A stretch of DNA of 64,000 bases from Galeruca laticollis (Eukaryota > Arthropoda > Insecta > Coleoptera > Chrysomelidae): the NCBI GenBank assembly GCA_963921935.1, contig OY998178.1, positions 57,881,451-57,945,450 on the forward strand, in the 5' to 3' direction. A program made the translations under genes and the position numbers. How positions within the stretch are numbered: position 1 is the first letter of the stretch; each line of letters opens with the position of its first letter. This document shows, in pieces, positions 12,532 to 22,749 of the stretch. The notes beneath the pieces were generated by a model. It was not told where the DNA came from. It saw only the letters and a list, made by a program, of their open reading frames with translations, and did no database searches.

Positions 12532-12546
12532 AGCGCCACCTGGTGA
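12532..12546 (-). promoter_or_regulatory. Near-perfect CTCF-like site in the third 122-bp unit
   Basis: AGCGCCACCTGGTGA differs only at the outermost base from the sites at 11890 and 12410. Confidence 0.4.
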
Positions 12547-12660
12547 GGAGTTACAGCAAGAGGATAGTCTAAAAACCTTCTCCATAAAAAATACATATAC
12601 TTGTCAATTTTCATGATGATCGGTTGAACGGTGTTGGCGTGAAGAGAGAACATGTATATA

Positions 12661-13312
12661 CAGTGCGGTCGTAAATTGTGCCCCCCCCTCATAACTTCTA
12701 AAAGGAATGATAATCAAACAAAAACTGGATTAACCTAGTGGAAATTATACTATGACTAGTAATAGTGACAAGCACCTGACTTCAATTGTGTGATAGAAGA
12801 CGTTACTATCTTTAAAATTTGTATTGGAAACTAAGGTCACAAAATACCGCTATTGAAAGATATTTTAATTATCTTTACGGCAATAAAAACTTAATTATGA
12901 TTTTTAAGTGGTTTTAGTGACATATCATGAAGTAAATGAATGCATCACATTATAATCTCAATAACCCACATTCTGTATATTAACCTCACCATTGAGTGTG
13001 AATTCTCATTCGTCACTGTGATGCATTCATTTACTTCACGATATGTCACTAAAACCACTTCAAAATCATAATTAAGTTTTTATTGCCGTAAAGATAATTG
13101 AAAAATCTTTCACTTGAGGTATTTTGTAACCTTAGTTTCCAATACAAATTTTAAAGAAGGCGTTACTCTTCTATCACACAATTGAAGTCAGGTGCTTGCC
13201 ACTATTACTAATCATAGTATAATTTCCTCTAGTTCAATCCAGTTTTGGTTTCATTATTATATCTCATTCCTTTCAGAAGTTATGAGGGGGGGGCACAATT
13301 TACGACCGCACT
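12661..13312. mobile_element. Foldback MITE with ~290-bp arms
   Basis: The left end CAGTGCGGTCGTAAATTGTG and the right end CACAATTTACGACCGCACT are reverse complements. Complementarity continues inward through a C8/G8 run, GACTTCAATTGTGTGATAGA, GGAAACTAAGGT and ATGAAGTAAATGAATGCATC to a short centre near 12960-13010. Flanks read TATA on both sides, consistent with a TA target duplication. There is no coding capacity. The termini suggest mobilisation by a Tc1/mariner-type transposase. Confidence 0.85.
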
Positions 13313-13337
13313 ATATATACAAACATTCATTTTTATA

Positions 13338-15752
13338 CAGGGTGGGGCACCACATACGGCACGGTGCCCAAACCATAACAATTTTGAGAAATATTTTGAC
13401 ACGGATATATGTAGGTCGATAAGAGCTACATTTCAAAAATATTTATAAATATACACGGTCGATCAAAAATTTTTGGCATATTAAAATTATATTTTTTTAA
13501 AACGAATACCCTGTATATTATAACATTTTCGAATTTAACGAAAAAAAAAATAATATCTGTTCCTTAAGGATTCCGTATACCTATATTTTACGGTTTTCGA
13601 ATTATCTCTATTTTTCTCGAAATACAGTATGTCACAAAAAAAAGAATAACGATAAAACGTGCAGGAATAAAAAAAACTTGCTTTTGATCAGTTGATACTA
13701 TTTGCAATATTTCGGATTTTGTATAAATGTACAGTGCGAAATATTATAGACTCCTGCTAACTTGAAAAATATGCTTATCTTAAATAGAACACCTGGTATT
13801 TTTTATCCTATCCGATACAGTATACGATTCTCTTTTCAACGGTGTTAGGGTTTCCTATAGCCAAATTTGGTATTTTACACGTAATCAATAGAATACATAT
13901 TTAAAGTCAGCTCTGTGTGCTTCTCTTATGTTATAAAGGAGTAGTAGGCTGCATATTATTCTAAGCAATGCTTGAAATATTAAATTTTAGATTAATATTG
14001 AAATGATAGAAACCAAATTATTCAATTTCATTACGTACTCTAAATAATAGACAACAGGATAATATAATTCTAATTACATGTTACAACAAAAAACCAACAT
14101 GAACACAATACAATAAACAAGATCTAGCAATGACAATACACTTTTAAACAACATCAAACTAACAACTTAAGAAGGTGTTTAAAATAATGGCCATCTTGTT
14201 CAATACACAAAACACAACTCTTTTCAAAAAAATTGTTTTCAACTTCTCTTAACATTTGAGGTGATACTGTTGCGAATGCAACTCATTCCCACTTTCATGA
14301 ATATGGAGTATTCGGCATGGTATTATAAACAATAGCTTTAGTGTAGCCCCATAAAAAGAAATCGATAGGTGTTAAATCTGGGGATCCTGGTGCCCATTTA
14401 TGCGGTCCACCTCTACCAATCCATTTTCGTGAAAATGACCTATTTAAACAATTTCTTACTCTGAAACTAGAATGGACAGAAGCACCATCTAACTCGATCC
14501 ACATTGTTCGTCTTACTACTAACGGAACGTCTTCCAAAAGTCCTATCACCTTAGATCCGACTATTCCTCCCCATACATTCAATGACCATTATTTTTGATG
14601 GTCGAGTGTCCCGAAATAGTGAGGATTTTCCTCGCTATAGTAGAGGAAATTATGTGGAATGTAACTTCATCAGTAAACATTACAAAGTCAAAAAAGTTAC
14701 CGCCACCTGTTCCATTGCCCAAAAACAAAAAACCAAAATCTATCCTCTGACCAAAATCTCTATCGTAAAGGTCCTGTTGTAGGTATGTGATAAGGATGAA
14801 CTTTGGATTTTTTTATTAGTTTGGATATGTTTTTTCTACTTATTCCTATTTCTTGACTAATTTGTCTTTGGCTTGTATAAGGATATTCTACAAGTGAAGC
14901 CATTACTTGGAATTAAATCTTTTCATTGCCTAAAATCCTACTTTGTTTATTAGGTTTTTCATAAGATACACTTCCAGTATTTCGAACTATGTTGAGTAAC
15001 TCCTGCAAACTTTCCTTTTTCGGATGGTCTTAGTCGGGGTATTTTTGCGCATGTATACGTAACCTAATAGACAAGTTTCTAGACACTCACCCAATACTAA
15101 AAGCATGCCAATTCTTTCTTGCAATTATAACTGAATAGTTTAATCCAGTATTTAAATTGGCAAAGCTTCATGAAAAATATCGACAACTAGACATAACATC
15201 GACATTAAATTTGATATTCCAAGTATTGCCTAGAGCTTAGAATAAAACACAGCCTACTACTACTTTATAGCATAAGAGAAAAACACAGACCTGATTTTAA
15301 ATATGTTTTTTATTGATTACGTGAAAAATACTAAACTTGGCTATAAGGAACCCTAATACCGTTTAAAAGAGAATCGTTTACTATATCGGATAGGATAAAA
15401 AAATATCGTGTGCTTTTCAAGTTAGCAGGAATTCATAATATTTCGCAATTTTTTAAATCCTCTGATCCAAGGAAATTTCTTTTATTCCTACTCGTTTTAT
15501 CGTTATTCTTTTGTTCGAGAAAAACAGACATTATTTTTTTTTCCTCAAATTCCAAAATGTAATAATATACTGGGTATTCCATTTCAAAAAATATAACTTT
15601 AAAATGGCAAATTTTTTTGAACCGCCCTGTGTATTTATAAATATTTTTAAAATGTAGCTCTTATTGACCTACGTATATGCATACCAAAATATTTTTTTAC
15701 GTTGTTATGATTTGGGCACCGGATTCCGTGCCGTATGTGATGCCCCACCCTG
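13338..15752. mobile_element. Mariner-type transposon with ~0.6-kb terminal inverted repeats
   Basis: The left end CAGGGTGGGGCACCACATAC and the right end ATGTGATGCCCCACCCTG are inverted, each flanked by TA. The inverted match, with indels, extends from 13338 to about 13990 on the left and from about 15195 to 15752 on the right. Matched landmarks include GATAAGAGCTACATTT, GAATAACGATAAAACG, CTATCCGATA and GTAGTAGGCTG. Between the arms lies a decayed transposase on the minus strand (14295-15060). Total length is 2415 bp. Ordinary mariners have TIRs near 30 bp, so the long arms stand out. Confidence 0.85.
14295..15060 (-). pseudogene. Mariner-type DDD transposase, broken
   Basis: Read leftward across frame slips: a helix-turn-helix region (RQISQEIGISRKNISKL then KSKVHPYH) near 14800-14900, the first catalytic Asp in VMFTDEVTFH near 14670-14700, an NPHYFG box, and an open frame from 14582 with NVWGGIVG, the second Asp in ELDGASVHSS, then WIGRGGP and SPDLTPIDFFLWGY. 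About 36 residues separate the second and third Asp. All three catalytic positions are readable, but several frameshifts and a stop near 14587 break the gene. The family is the insect mariner-like group ending in SPDLTPxDFFLWGY. Confidence 0.8.
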
Positions 15753-15759
15753 TACATAT

Positions 15760-17040
15760 ATTACGAAAGAAAAAAAGATTCGTTTGGTTTTTTAAAGAAT
15801 TTTCGAAAATTATTTGAGATAATCAAAATTTGAAAAAATATACTCAAAGAGCCGAATATTTTGTAAAGGAAAGTCCAGCCTTCCGGAACTGTAACAATAA
15901 TATTTATAATTTTAATTTAGAGAAGCTAGATGAACAAAATTATTTTAACCGACAAAATATGAATATCAAGGAATACAAAAATGTTGCTACTATCAACCAC
16001 ATGAATAAACAATAATCTGTTAACACAAAACTTTTATACCAATTTTTTATTTACGGATGCTTTTGTTAATTAGTTAATTTTTACCAGTTGAAAGTTAATA
16101 TAAATCGCTGATTATTTCTAAACTAGGAGCCTAGTTTTTTCAACTTTTCGGAGTTATTCTTGAAAGTGTATAAAAAAGAACCCAGTTGGAAAAATTCTGA
16201 AATTCAGATTCTTAACTCTTTTATTAACAATCAAAAGTATTAAAAAATTAATGATGTAGATAGACCAATCGGGAATTTTTTTTCAATTATTGTAATTATT
16301 TTGTTTTCTTGTACCCGAGGGCAATAATTTTTTTCAATTTTCAATTTTAATTGTCTAAATGCATTTTAAATAAAATTTTAAAAATGTTTTTTGGGGATTT
16401 TTATATAATTATTAAACATGGTAAACACGGTCATTGTATTGAAGGAAAAAGCTATGACGACTATTATATAGATACTAATTAAAAAAGTAATTGAATTAGA
16501 GCTCCGTTTCAAAGCTCAATTGGTTGATTATTGAATGAAGAACAAAAAAATCTTGTTCTTGTCGTATCTTGAATTGTTTTTAAGTTATTTTAATAACAAT
16601 AAATAAACAATAGAAAACAACTTTTCACATCAAAATAGACGTGGTTGCTTCCATAATGTTTTAGTATTTAAAAAAAATTGCAAAAAAATTCCGTTCATCA
16701 AAAAAATTGTTTGTTGGATAAACAAAACAAGTGAAAGAACGTGATAAATAATGATTAGAAAATGTTTCCTTCATTTTAATGTTCAGTAAAACAACAAAAA
16801 TTGTTAATTAACCAGTGCGTTTCTTGTAATAAACATTTTTTTAAGAAACGATTTTTTTCTTAAAACTAATTATTTTCATCAGGTATTAATTTCCCAAAAT
16901 TTTTTACAAAATTCTTATTAACGATGCATTTGTTTATAACAATTTTTTAAATACTGAAAGTAAAAAAAATAAAAAATTATTGTATAGCTTTGAGCAATAA
17001 GAAAACAAAATAATAAAAATAATTGAAAAAAAAATCTTGG
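15760..17040. other. Very AT-rich spacer with an imperfect inverted repeat
   Basis: A phrase TTTCAATTATTGTAATTATTTTG near 16288 has an inverted counterpart near 17000-17035, with weaker inverted similarity inside, so a degenerate foldback element is possible. No coding signal was found. Confidence 0.3.
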
Positions 17041-17046
17041 TTGCTT

Positions 17047-17250
17047 TATTTAATGGTTAATTGGTAGTGAAAATCTTCAAATTTAAAATTTTTAATGGTT
17101 CCTCGCCAAAGTTCTTTTATAATAAATAAAACATGAAAAAACTTGCAACGTTTCGGTTACTTTATTTAGGACCATTATCAGGGTAATCAATACAACTTTT
17201 ATAATAGTGTTATACCATTGAAATCGTTACGTTACAATCTGCAATAATAT
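17047..17250 (-). repeat. Penelope-type terminal-repeat fragment with a degenerate hammerhead-like motif
   Basis: On the minus strand 17181-17141 reads CTGATAATGGTCC, a short loop, GGTTAC-complementary sequence and CCGAAACGTTGCAAG. This follows the hammerhead order CUGANGA, stem II, GAAA, with the G at core position 8 replaced by A and one extra U before stem II. AACGTTTCGG...CCATTATCAG phrases are characteristic of Penelope-like terminal repeats. No endonuclease frame lies beside it. Confidence 0.4.
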
Positions 17251-17522
17251 TTTATAATAATAAAACATTTTAGCGAAATGATATTAACTTAATTTTCTCA
17301 TAGTTAAAAACAGACAAATTAACAGTTTACAATTGACAAAGCTGAACTATTTTCTAATATTATAACATATTATACTTACAAAAACGTACCAAATTAACAA
17401 CCATTTTAAAAAGTCCGATGAGAACTTCAGATGGATTATACCTATTAGTGTTTTGAATGAAACTCAATGTTTCTAGTTAATTCCACAATATAATGAAAAA
17501 TGTTTGAAAATTCTAAAAAATT

Positions 17523-17556
17523 GACAATTGTTTCGATAACTGAATATCATCGTCAG
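17523..17556 (-). ncRNA. Hammerhead-ribozyme-like motif
   Basis: The minus strand reads CTGACGA-T-GATA-loop-TATC-GAAAC-AATT-GTC: conserved core, a 4-bp stem II, GAAA, a 2-bp stem III closed by AATT, and the GUC cleavage triplet. One extra U lies between core and stem II and stem I is weak, so activity is uncertain. Confidence 0.4.
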
Positions 17557-17669
17557 AATAACAAAAGTTACATTTAATGTAACTTCAGTTATCAGTTATC
17601 GAAACAATTATCAATTTTTTAGAATTTTCAAACATTTTTCATATAATGAATAATATAACTTCTGTCATT

Positions 17670-17703
17670 CTGACGATGATATTCAGTTATCGAAACAATT
17701 GTC
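17670..17703 (+). ncRNA. Hammerhead-ribozyme-like motif
   Basis: Same architecture as the copy at 17523-17556, in the opposite orientation, with identical core, stem II and stem III. Confidence 0.4.
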
Positions 17704-17829
17704 AATTTTTTAGAATTTTCAAACATTTTTCATTATATTGTGGAATTAACTAGGAACATTGAGTTTCAGTTAAAACACTAATATGAGTAGATTCCACGAA
17801 GTAAGGGTCGAGACAGTTAATTGGATTAT

Positions 17830-19240
17830 ACCTAGCTTTTAGAAAAATAAAAATACCTATGTCATCAATTTTACTTACAGTACATTTTGCTTGTAATATG
17901 AAAGAGAAAGTATGTTTTTTATAATGCTCAGCTCTCCAGACCTGCCATTCCTACCCAAACATCTGGCTTTTTTACAATTTATTTATTTAGAACAGTTCTG
18001 AGGTAGTGAAAAATATCCAATGTCCATGGGTCAAATTGAAAGTACAAGAATTTTATTCCGTCCTTTCAGTTCTTTAAGACCCAGTCTAACAATCCGCCGA
18101 TCGCGGCAAATAACAAAATTCAAAGTGAATCAATCGATGCAACACATTCGAACAATTCGACCTCAATGTCATAATAAAGGATTCAAAAAACCCAAGTACA
18201 CCAAAATTGTAGGCGGATTGGAGCAACGGACTATAACTCACATTAGTATTCTTAGCAAGTCCTTCCATTACCCATATTGTAAGAAAGAATAAAAAATTAG
18301 TCCGCCAACTTTGGTGATCCGACATGTTGAATTTAGAATGACGTCACATACCTAATCATGGATTGGCATGCAAACTAGACGTATATACAGAATTTCAGCT
18401 CAATCGATTGAAGATATCTGCTTCAAAACTGAGTTGCAAGATTGCAACCGAACAAACATACATTGCCAGTTACATACTAAAAACTGAAAAATACATAGTA
18501 GTGTTGATATCTTATGATATGCCACAGAAATATTTGAAGCTCTGATTAACCAGCTCTAGGAATTAAAAGCTGCACGTTCTTAGTAAACTTGGGAATTTAA
18601 AAAAAATCTGATAGTGAAATGCAATATTTATGTTATCATTACAATGGTTAATTAACCATCAACTTCGGAAATAAATATTCTGGCAAATTTAAATATAAAG
18701 TTTGAGTGTTTCTTTTGAATAAGGACTACAGTGAACCACGATCAGTCTAAAACATGTATTCTCAATATATTGGAACATTTTTAGGGATCTTAGCCACCCC
18801 TTCCCAGATTAAACAACTTTGTCCAAAAGACATATCCAACGGCTTCGCTTTTTTGGACATTTATTTATCCAATGTCTGTACGCAAACGTTTGTCGTTGCC
18901 TTTTTTATAGTGTAACGTAATTTGCAACTTATTTGTGCACGGATTCCGTGACTAAATGGTTCAATTTAATTATTTTGTTTTATTAAAATTACTATGATTT
19001 TACCAAAATTATTTTTAAATGTGAAGGTTTTTTGTATTCTTTCGTTTTTTAGCATTAATTGAAAATAAATAGATAACTATCAATTAAATATTAGTTAATT
19101 ATTAATTAATCAAATACCCTGCTAGAAAATATAGATATCACGCTCAATCCGGCAACAACTTACAACAATAATGCTGTTTCGGGGCCATTTTTTATAGAAA
19201 ATGATGTTTAGGGACAAATACATCCAACATTTTCATTCAT
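17830..19240. other. Non-coding DNA with repeat-like patches
   Basis: 18360-18490 carries the phrase TTTCAGCTCAATCGATTGAA and following sequence of a style common in non-autonomous insect transposons. Overlapping frames on both strands at 18020-18325 have no recognisable motif. Confidence 0.3.
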
Positions 19241-19690
19241 TCGTGTAACCATAGCGTTATTTTGCAGACACCCTCCACCCCCTGTATTCAAAAGCGTTGT
19301 TGATGTATTAGCTATAAAAAATTTTGTGCTAGGTTGTGCTAGGTGTCTTTTATTTGTGCTAGCATTTTGGAGAAAAAATACCAACCGCAGGGGGCTAGCA
19401 TTAACCTGACCCCACCCGAATTCCAAAGCATTTTTATTGTAAGCTGTTGGTGTGCTAGCTATAAAAAATGGTGTACTAGGTGTCCTTTATATGTGCTAGC
19501 ATTTTGGCGAAAAAATTCCAACCGGGCGAGAGGGTAGCGTTAACCTGGCCCCACCCGAATTCAAAAGCATTTTTATTGTGAGCTATTGGTGAACTAGCTA
19601 TAAAAATTATTGTGCTAGGTTGTGCTAGGTGCCCTTTATGTGTGCTAGCATTTTGGTAGAAAAAATCTAACCGGGGGGGGCAGCTTGACG
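19240..19690. repeat. Tandem repeat of 137-149 bp, about three units
   Basis: GTGCTAGCATTTTGG recurs at 19356, 19493 and 19642, each followed by GAAAAAA..CCAACCG, a G-rich stretch, TTAACCTG(A/G)CCCCACCCG, AATTC.AAAGC and GCTATAAAAA. It ends in a G8 run near 19673. No coding role is seen. Confidence 0.85.
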
Positions 19691-19939
19691 GACTTTTCGA
19701 AAACTATATTTATCGTAAAACTTAAACAAAACCATCACTCCTTTGCGTCTTTTCTAAGCAATGTCTTGTCGTAAACTGACTACTTGGCTCTCGCACCCCT
19801 CATTGACCTCTCCTATTGCTTGATACCCAGATTATGTTTGTTTACATTTAAACATTCCTATCAGCTTCAGGTAATTGCTATCTTCTAAGTAATAGTCGTC
19901 TAAGAGCTGGTTGAATAAGTGTAGTAGTGCTCTGTGAAT

Positions 19940-20335
19940 TTTATAATGGGAGAAATATCGAACAAAGAGTCTATAATTTTGTGTTTTGAGCGAAACTTAC
20001 TGTGCCGAATCGTTACGAATGGTAGAAAACGCTTATGGAGACTCAAGTGTGGTATAAATCCTTTAAAGATGGAATATTGTCTTTTTCCGGACGACATTCG
20101 ACCCCTTCAACGGAAGATAACGTCGATGAAATCAAGGAAATTGTGATCGAAAATCGTCATATGAGTGTAAGAGAGAAACCGCTAGTTTGATGTTTGTCAA
20201 ACATTTGAAGATGCGACGCAATATCGTGAACAAGTCGCTTCAGACATACTGGATCGTGAGAATTCCGATCCTACGTTAATGGAACGGATCATAACTGGTG
20301 ACGGGACATGGAGTTACAAATAGGACACGCTAACG
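19940..20335 (+). pseudogene. Mariner transposase, N-terminal fragment
   Basis: Across frame slips the plus strand encodes FCVLSETYCAESLRMVENAY, WYKSFKDG, then STEDNVDEIKEIVIENRHMS, the two helix-turn-helix units of mariner transposases. After a gap follow REQVASDILDRENSD and ERIITGDGTWSYK, which corresponds to the segment with the first catalytic Asp (GD). In the family the next residue is normally Glu; here it is Gly. Sequence between the HTH and the GD box is deleted. The copy is cut at ~20340 by an unrelated insertion and resumes at ~20940. Confidence 0.8.
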
Positions 20336-20339
20336 ATCG

Positions 20340-20930
20340 GAGGCGATGTTAATTATTTTTTATTTCAATATTCGCGGTGTAGTTCATCATGAATTCGTTC
20401 AGAATAGTGATACCCAAATTTTGTCTTGGTTTTGCAATCTTGGTCTTGGTATTGTATTTTTGCGAGACCAAGACCAATCCCTACTCAACAGTGACAAGAC
20501 TAATACCAAGATCACATTTGTGTTAATAATACCGAAAGCAAGACCGATCCATGCAAGACCAACACTAATCCAGGCAAGAACCAATATCTCACACGGAATT
20601 ATTAGTAAAATTTATTATATTATTGACAGTTCGTAGAATTTTACTATCTTACTCTCAAAATATATTTGTTTAGGACTGTATTCCTAGTATTAACCAAAAA
20701 AACCGCTTTCGTACACGGTTCAATCATTAGGAGAACATATTGAGGGATTACATCGTAAAAATCAAAACTGAAAACCGACAAAAAGCCCCAAGACCAATAC
20801 TAATACCAAGACTTGATAGAGCAAGACTGTAAGAAGAAGACCAAGAAGAATCACCAAGAACAAATAGGCATCAGACTTGGGCTTAATTGGGCATCACCAG
20901 TTCCGACAGGCCATAAGATCAATAAGTAGT
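20340..20930. mobile_element. Insertion splitting the mariner, rich in CCAAGAC motifs
   Basis: The segment contains many AAGACCAA, ACCAAGAC and ACTAATACC phrases and their complements (TTGGTCTTGGT at ~20430 against ACCAAGACCAA at ~20465), making imperfect inverted repeats. No coding sequence or clear termini were found. It separates the two mariner halves, so it is younger than the mariner. Confidence 0.5.
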
Positions 20931-20939
20931 TCTATATAA

Positions 20940-21310
20940 CCGTTTTGATAAGTTTGTGTGAAGATATCCGTCGTAAAAACCCGGAATTGTGGCTAGAGAA
21001 TTCGTGGATTTTGCAAGATGATAATGAATCATCTCATCCAGCCGGCAAAACACGAGTTTATGTCCAAACAAGCAATAAAAACTATCGACCAGCCGCCTTT
21101 TTTATCTGATCTTGCTCTCTGTGACTTATTTCTGGTCCCCAAATTCAAATTTCCGCTTAGGGGATCTCGCTTTGATTCCACCGACGACATTAAAGATAAT
21201 TCATAGAGGGATCTGAAGGCCATCCCGGAAAGTGCCGATAAAAAATGTTTCGAAGATAGGAAATGTGTGCATCGCTTCAAAGTGGGCCTATTTGGAGGTG
21301 ATTCAATAAA
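20940..21310 (+). pseudogene. Mariner transposase, C-terminal fragment
   Basis: LCEDIRRKNPELWLENSW and ILQDDNESSHPA (second catalytic Asp region; the family has a HHDNAxxH-type box) are followed in another frame by PPFLSDLALCDLFLVPKFKF and LRGSRFDSTDDIKDNS, the segment with the third Asp. The end reads AIPESADKKCFEDRK and GGD. It continues the fragment at 19940-20335 and has several frameshifts and stops. Confidence 0.8.
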
Positions 21311-21675
21311 TATTAATGAAGATTGAAAGTCCTATTTTAAATTCCTGGGTACTTTTTCTCATTCCATTTAGTCTGGATTCAATTTGTACAACGTTTGCAG
21401 ATTTGTGACATTTTTAGCATACGCCACAGATTCCGAGAATGGATGGGTCGTCTCTCGCAAATGTGTCTGACGGCAAAACGAACCCCTTAAACTCACCACT
21501 CATAAAATATTGTAAATTAGATTAGTAAAATATATTCGAACATATCTTAAATTGAAGAGTAGTATTCATAAACAATTTTTTTTGAAACTTGTAAAGACTT
21601 CCAAAAGTTCTGACCGTGAAGGAGATAGGGTAAAGAAGGGTGTTGGCCTTTGCAGTTAGAATTTCATGCAACAGT

Positions 21676-22200
21676 CTAAGACTCATCATCCGATGAATCT
21701 CCTGAGTCCACGTTGGTTTCCTCGAAAACACCGACATTTGCACACAAATCAAGATTCCCTTCACTTGAGCACATCTCTGTGACCCCATACAAAGGGACAC
21801 ATTTGCAGCGTTGGGAGTAATTATTCTTGTGACAGGAGCAGTACAGTCACGCCGGAAAGGTCATGGGCCCAAATTCACCTTTGACCAATTCCCACACATA
21901 TTCCATTACTGGTGGTAAACGTGGATGGAGAAGTATGTCTCTATCCTATTCTATGCACTGATAATGAGTATTGCTGCTTTTAGAGCAGCGAGCGTGGGTG
22001 GCGCATTATCGCTGGAACTGTTTTTGGCTAAATATCCACCATCTTAGGTCGGATAACTTGCTAAAGCGTTTCTTGATGGGTGAATACCCGCTACAAATAA
22101 AAGAATCAATTTCTTCAAAACCCGATTCATTTAATAATTCATTGATTCCAAGAGTTGCTAACGCCTGAAGGGTAGATGGGAAAGCTGATAGAATCTTTTT
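21676..22200 (-). pseudogene. Broken gene of unknown family with a Cys-rich, acidic C-terminus
   Basis: The minus strand shows a long coding-like reading with a few lesions: ALATLGINELLNES, SFICSGYSPIKKRFSKLSDL, RWWIFSQKQFQR, then HPRLPPVMEYVWELVKGEFG, a TGA stop, LYCSCHKNNYSQRCKC with spaced cysteines, TEMCS, and the acidic end DSGDSSDDES before TAG at 21676-21678. The Cys pattern (CxCxxNx4-6RCKC) resembles CXC/tesmin-like metal-binding tails of uncharacterised insect proteins, often in repetitive families. I do not know its function. At least two in-frame stops make it a pseudogene. Confidence 0.5.
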
Positions 22201-22545
22201 GCAAAAACTAATTTTTGATTTGCTCTTGAATGCACCATAACTTTATAATTTTCTGTATGTATTTCGTTCATGTCACGAATATTTAAAGAGGTATTGGAGG
22301 AGGCAACACGTTCGTCTTTCCACTAATATCCACGCTTTTGTAGAAAGCGCTTTGCACTTGTTGCTGCAGAGGACTGTAGACTATGTTTTTTAATCTAGTT
22401 AGAAGGACGATCTAAATGTATTATGAAATTTACTGTCTCGACCCTTACTTTGTGGAATCTACACATATTACTGTTTTAAATGAAACTAACTGTCTCTAGA
22501 TAATTCCACAATATATTGAGAAAGTGTTAAAAATTGTAAGAAATT

Positions 22546-22578
22546 GACAATTGTTTCGATATTAAATATCATCGTCAG
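22546..22578 (-). ncRNA. Hammerhead-like motif in the left Penelope repeat
   Basis: The minus strand reads CTGACGA-T-GATAT-TTA-ATATC-GAAAC-AATT-GTC. Stem II is 5 bp with a 3-nt loop. Confidence 0.45.
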
Positions 22579-22749
22579 AACGACAGAAGTTACATTTCAT
22601 TTGATGCCTACCTAATGTTTGATAATTATTTTGTGCAAGACCAAGAAGTGACCTACGATTGACTTAATATATATTAATATAAAAAAGAAGAAGATATGAT
22701 ATTACAAATATTATTATTAGTCCTATGGGCACATCCAGGTTGTCCATTT

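Larger units (their letters stand above)
12283..12650 (-). repeat. 122-bp tandem repeat, three units, each starting with a CTCF-like block
   Basis: The block (G/A)TGCAGCGCC starts at 12283, 12405 and 12527, an exact 122-bp period. Shared internal phrases are AGAAAAATACAT(A/T)TATATG, CGATTTT/CAATTTT and GGTTGAACGGTGTAGAATT; the third unit decays near 12650. The array looks like local expansion of the end of the adjoining repeat. Confidence 0.85.
17440..17825. repeat. Inverted pair of Penelope-type terminal repeats
   Basis: The left arm (TTAGTGTTTTGAATGAAACT, AGTTAATTCCACAATATAAT, GAAAATTCTAAAAAATTGAC) is mirrored on the right, and the right side extends to GTAGATTCCACGAAGTAAGG and GAGACAGTTAA. 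The same unit recurs at 22429-22620, 23440-23620 and 35276-35482. Hammerhead-like cores occur on the minus strand at 17556-17523 and the plus strand at 17670-17703, with a partial third copy near 17592. There is no coding sequence. Confidence 0.7.

Noticed and set aside
18020..18325. Overlapping 80-90-codon frames on both strands
   Set aside because: No recognisable motif, no splice context, and each is the mirror of the other.
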